Source: JAHEEL01 sp039715165
Lineage (GTDB): Bacteria; Actinomycetota; Acidimicrobiia; Spongiisociales; UBA5794
Reading direction: 5' to 3'
Assembly (NCBI GenBank): GCA_039715165.1
Contig: JBDLHX010000035.1
Span: 1 to 21,865 of the forward strand
Length of the DNA stretch: 21,865 nt
Shown here: one piece after another, positions 21,744 through 21,865 of the stretch
Position numbering within the stretch: the first letter of the stretch is position 1
How the letters are laid out: each line of letters opens with the position of its first letter
Position numbers and translations under genes: made by a program
Notes under the pieces: generated by a model
Told to the model about the DNA's origin: nothing
The model's database searches: none
Seen by the model: only the letters and a program-made list of their open reading frames with translations

Positions 21744-21865
21744 CTACTGGAGAGTGCGGAGGAACGTCGCGATCTCGGCGAGGTCGTCGTCGGTCAGCCT
21801 CGGGTTCCCACCGTACGCCGGCATCGCGATCCCCGTCGTGTTGTCGTCCGCCTCGCGTGGCCGAC
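21744..21865 (-). CDS. c-type cytochrome, C-terminal fragment
   Basis: Only the last 40 codons of a gene entering from the right are present. The visible protein ends with a stretch containing DDNTTGIAMPAYGGNPRLTDDD, then LAEIATFLRTLQ and stop. The MPAYGG segment, with Met as likely sixth haem ligand, followed by L-TDDD-LAEIA-FLRTL, is the standard C-terminal half of a class I cytochrome c, in which the last helix packs against the haem. The CxxCH site would lie outside the window, so the haem-binding residues cannot be confirmed. Such domains occur alone or fused to cytochrome oxidase subunits. It suggests respiratory metabolism. Its stop lies five bases from the palindromic element. Confidence 0.72.
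   Translation of the reverse strand, partial: RPREADDNTTGIAMPAYGGNPRLTDDDLAEIATFLRTLQ

Overview
The window is high-GC bacterial DNA. The gene set points to an actinobacterium: an MprAB-like two-component pair, a DivIVA-domain coiled-coil protein, the very large (~1570 aa) NAD-glutamate dehydrogenase, a BaxI_1-type membrane protein, and several genes whose start codon follows a TANNNT hexamer with no Shine-Dalgarno (SD) sequence. The class (possibly an Acidimicrobiia-like lineage) is only a guess. Genes are densely packed, with no RNA genes, CRISPR array, transposase or phage gene seen, and no gene-free stretch over 300 bases.

Region 1 (1-6603) is an envelope-sensing and transport block. On the minus strand a response regulator and histidine kinase overlap by one base and are followed by the start of a glycerate 2-kinase. 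Divergently, on the plus strand, come a lipoprotein with an internally duplicated Cys module, a membrane-fusion-type adaptor with two tandem lipoyl-half plus peptidoglycan-binding modules, an ABC ATPase and a MacB/FtsX permease. The last four are joined by 1-4 base stop/start overlaps. The likeliest reading is a MacAB-like machine adapted to a cell wall without an outer membrane and controlled by the adjacent two-component system. Heptanucleotide repeats lie on both sides of the two-component pair.

Region 2 (6604-11900) holds mixed metabolic and membrane genes: a retinol-dehydrogenase-like short-chain dehydrogenase, a YbhN/LPG-synthase-type membrane protein, a Yip1-like membrane protein downstream of a haloalkane dehalogenase with a full set of catalytic residues, a divergent ComB-type phosphatase, a small unknown ORF and a DoxX-like protein. 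A palindromic intergenic element sits at 8630-8746, and a single-arm copy recurs at 21689-21739. Both lie between convergent genes.

Region 3 (11900-18670) contains the DivIVA-domain gene, the convergent giant glutamate dehydrogenase and a divergent Bax-inhibitor-1-like protein. Region 4 (18667-21865) contains a universal stress protein, an NfnA-NfnB pair (predicted electron-bifurcating NADH/ferredoxin:NADP oxidoreductase) and the C-terminal end of a c-type cytochrome. Glutamate dehydrogenase (NADH-forming) and NfnAB (NAD/NADP/ferredoxin exchange) both concern redox-cofactor balance, but nothing in the sequence links them directly.

The best candidates for something undescribed are the lipoprotein/tandem-adaptor/ABC machine, the shared palindromic element, and the heptad repeats around the two-component genes.
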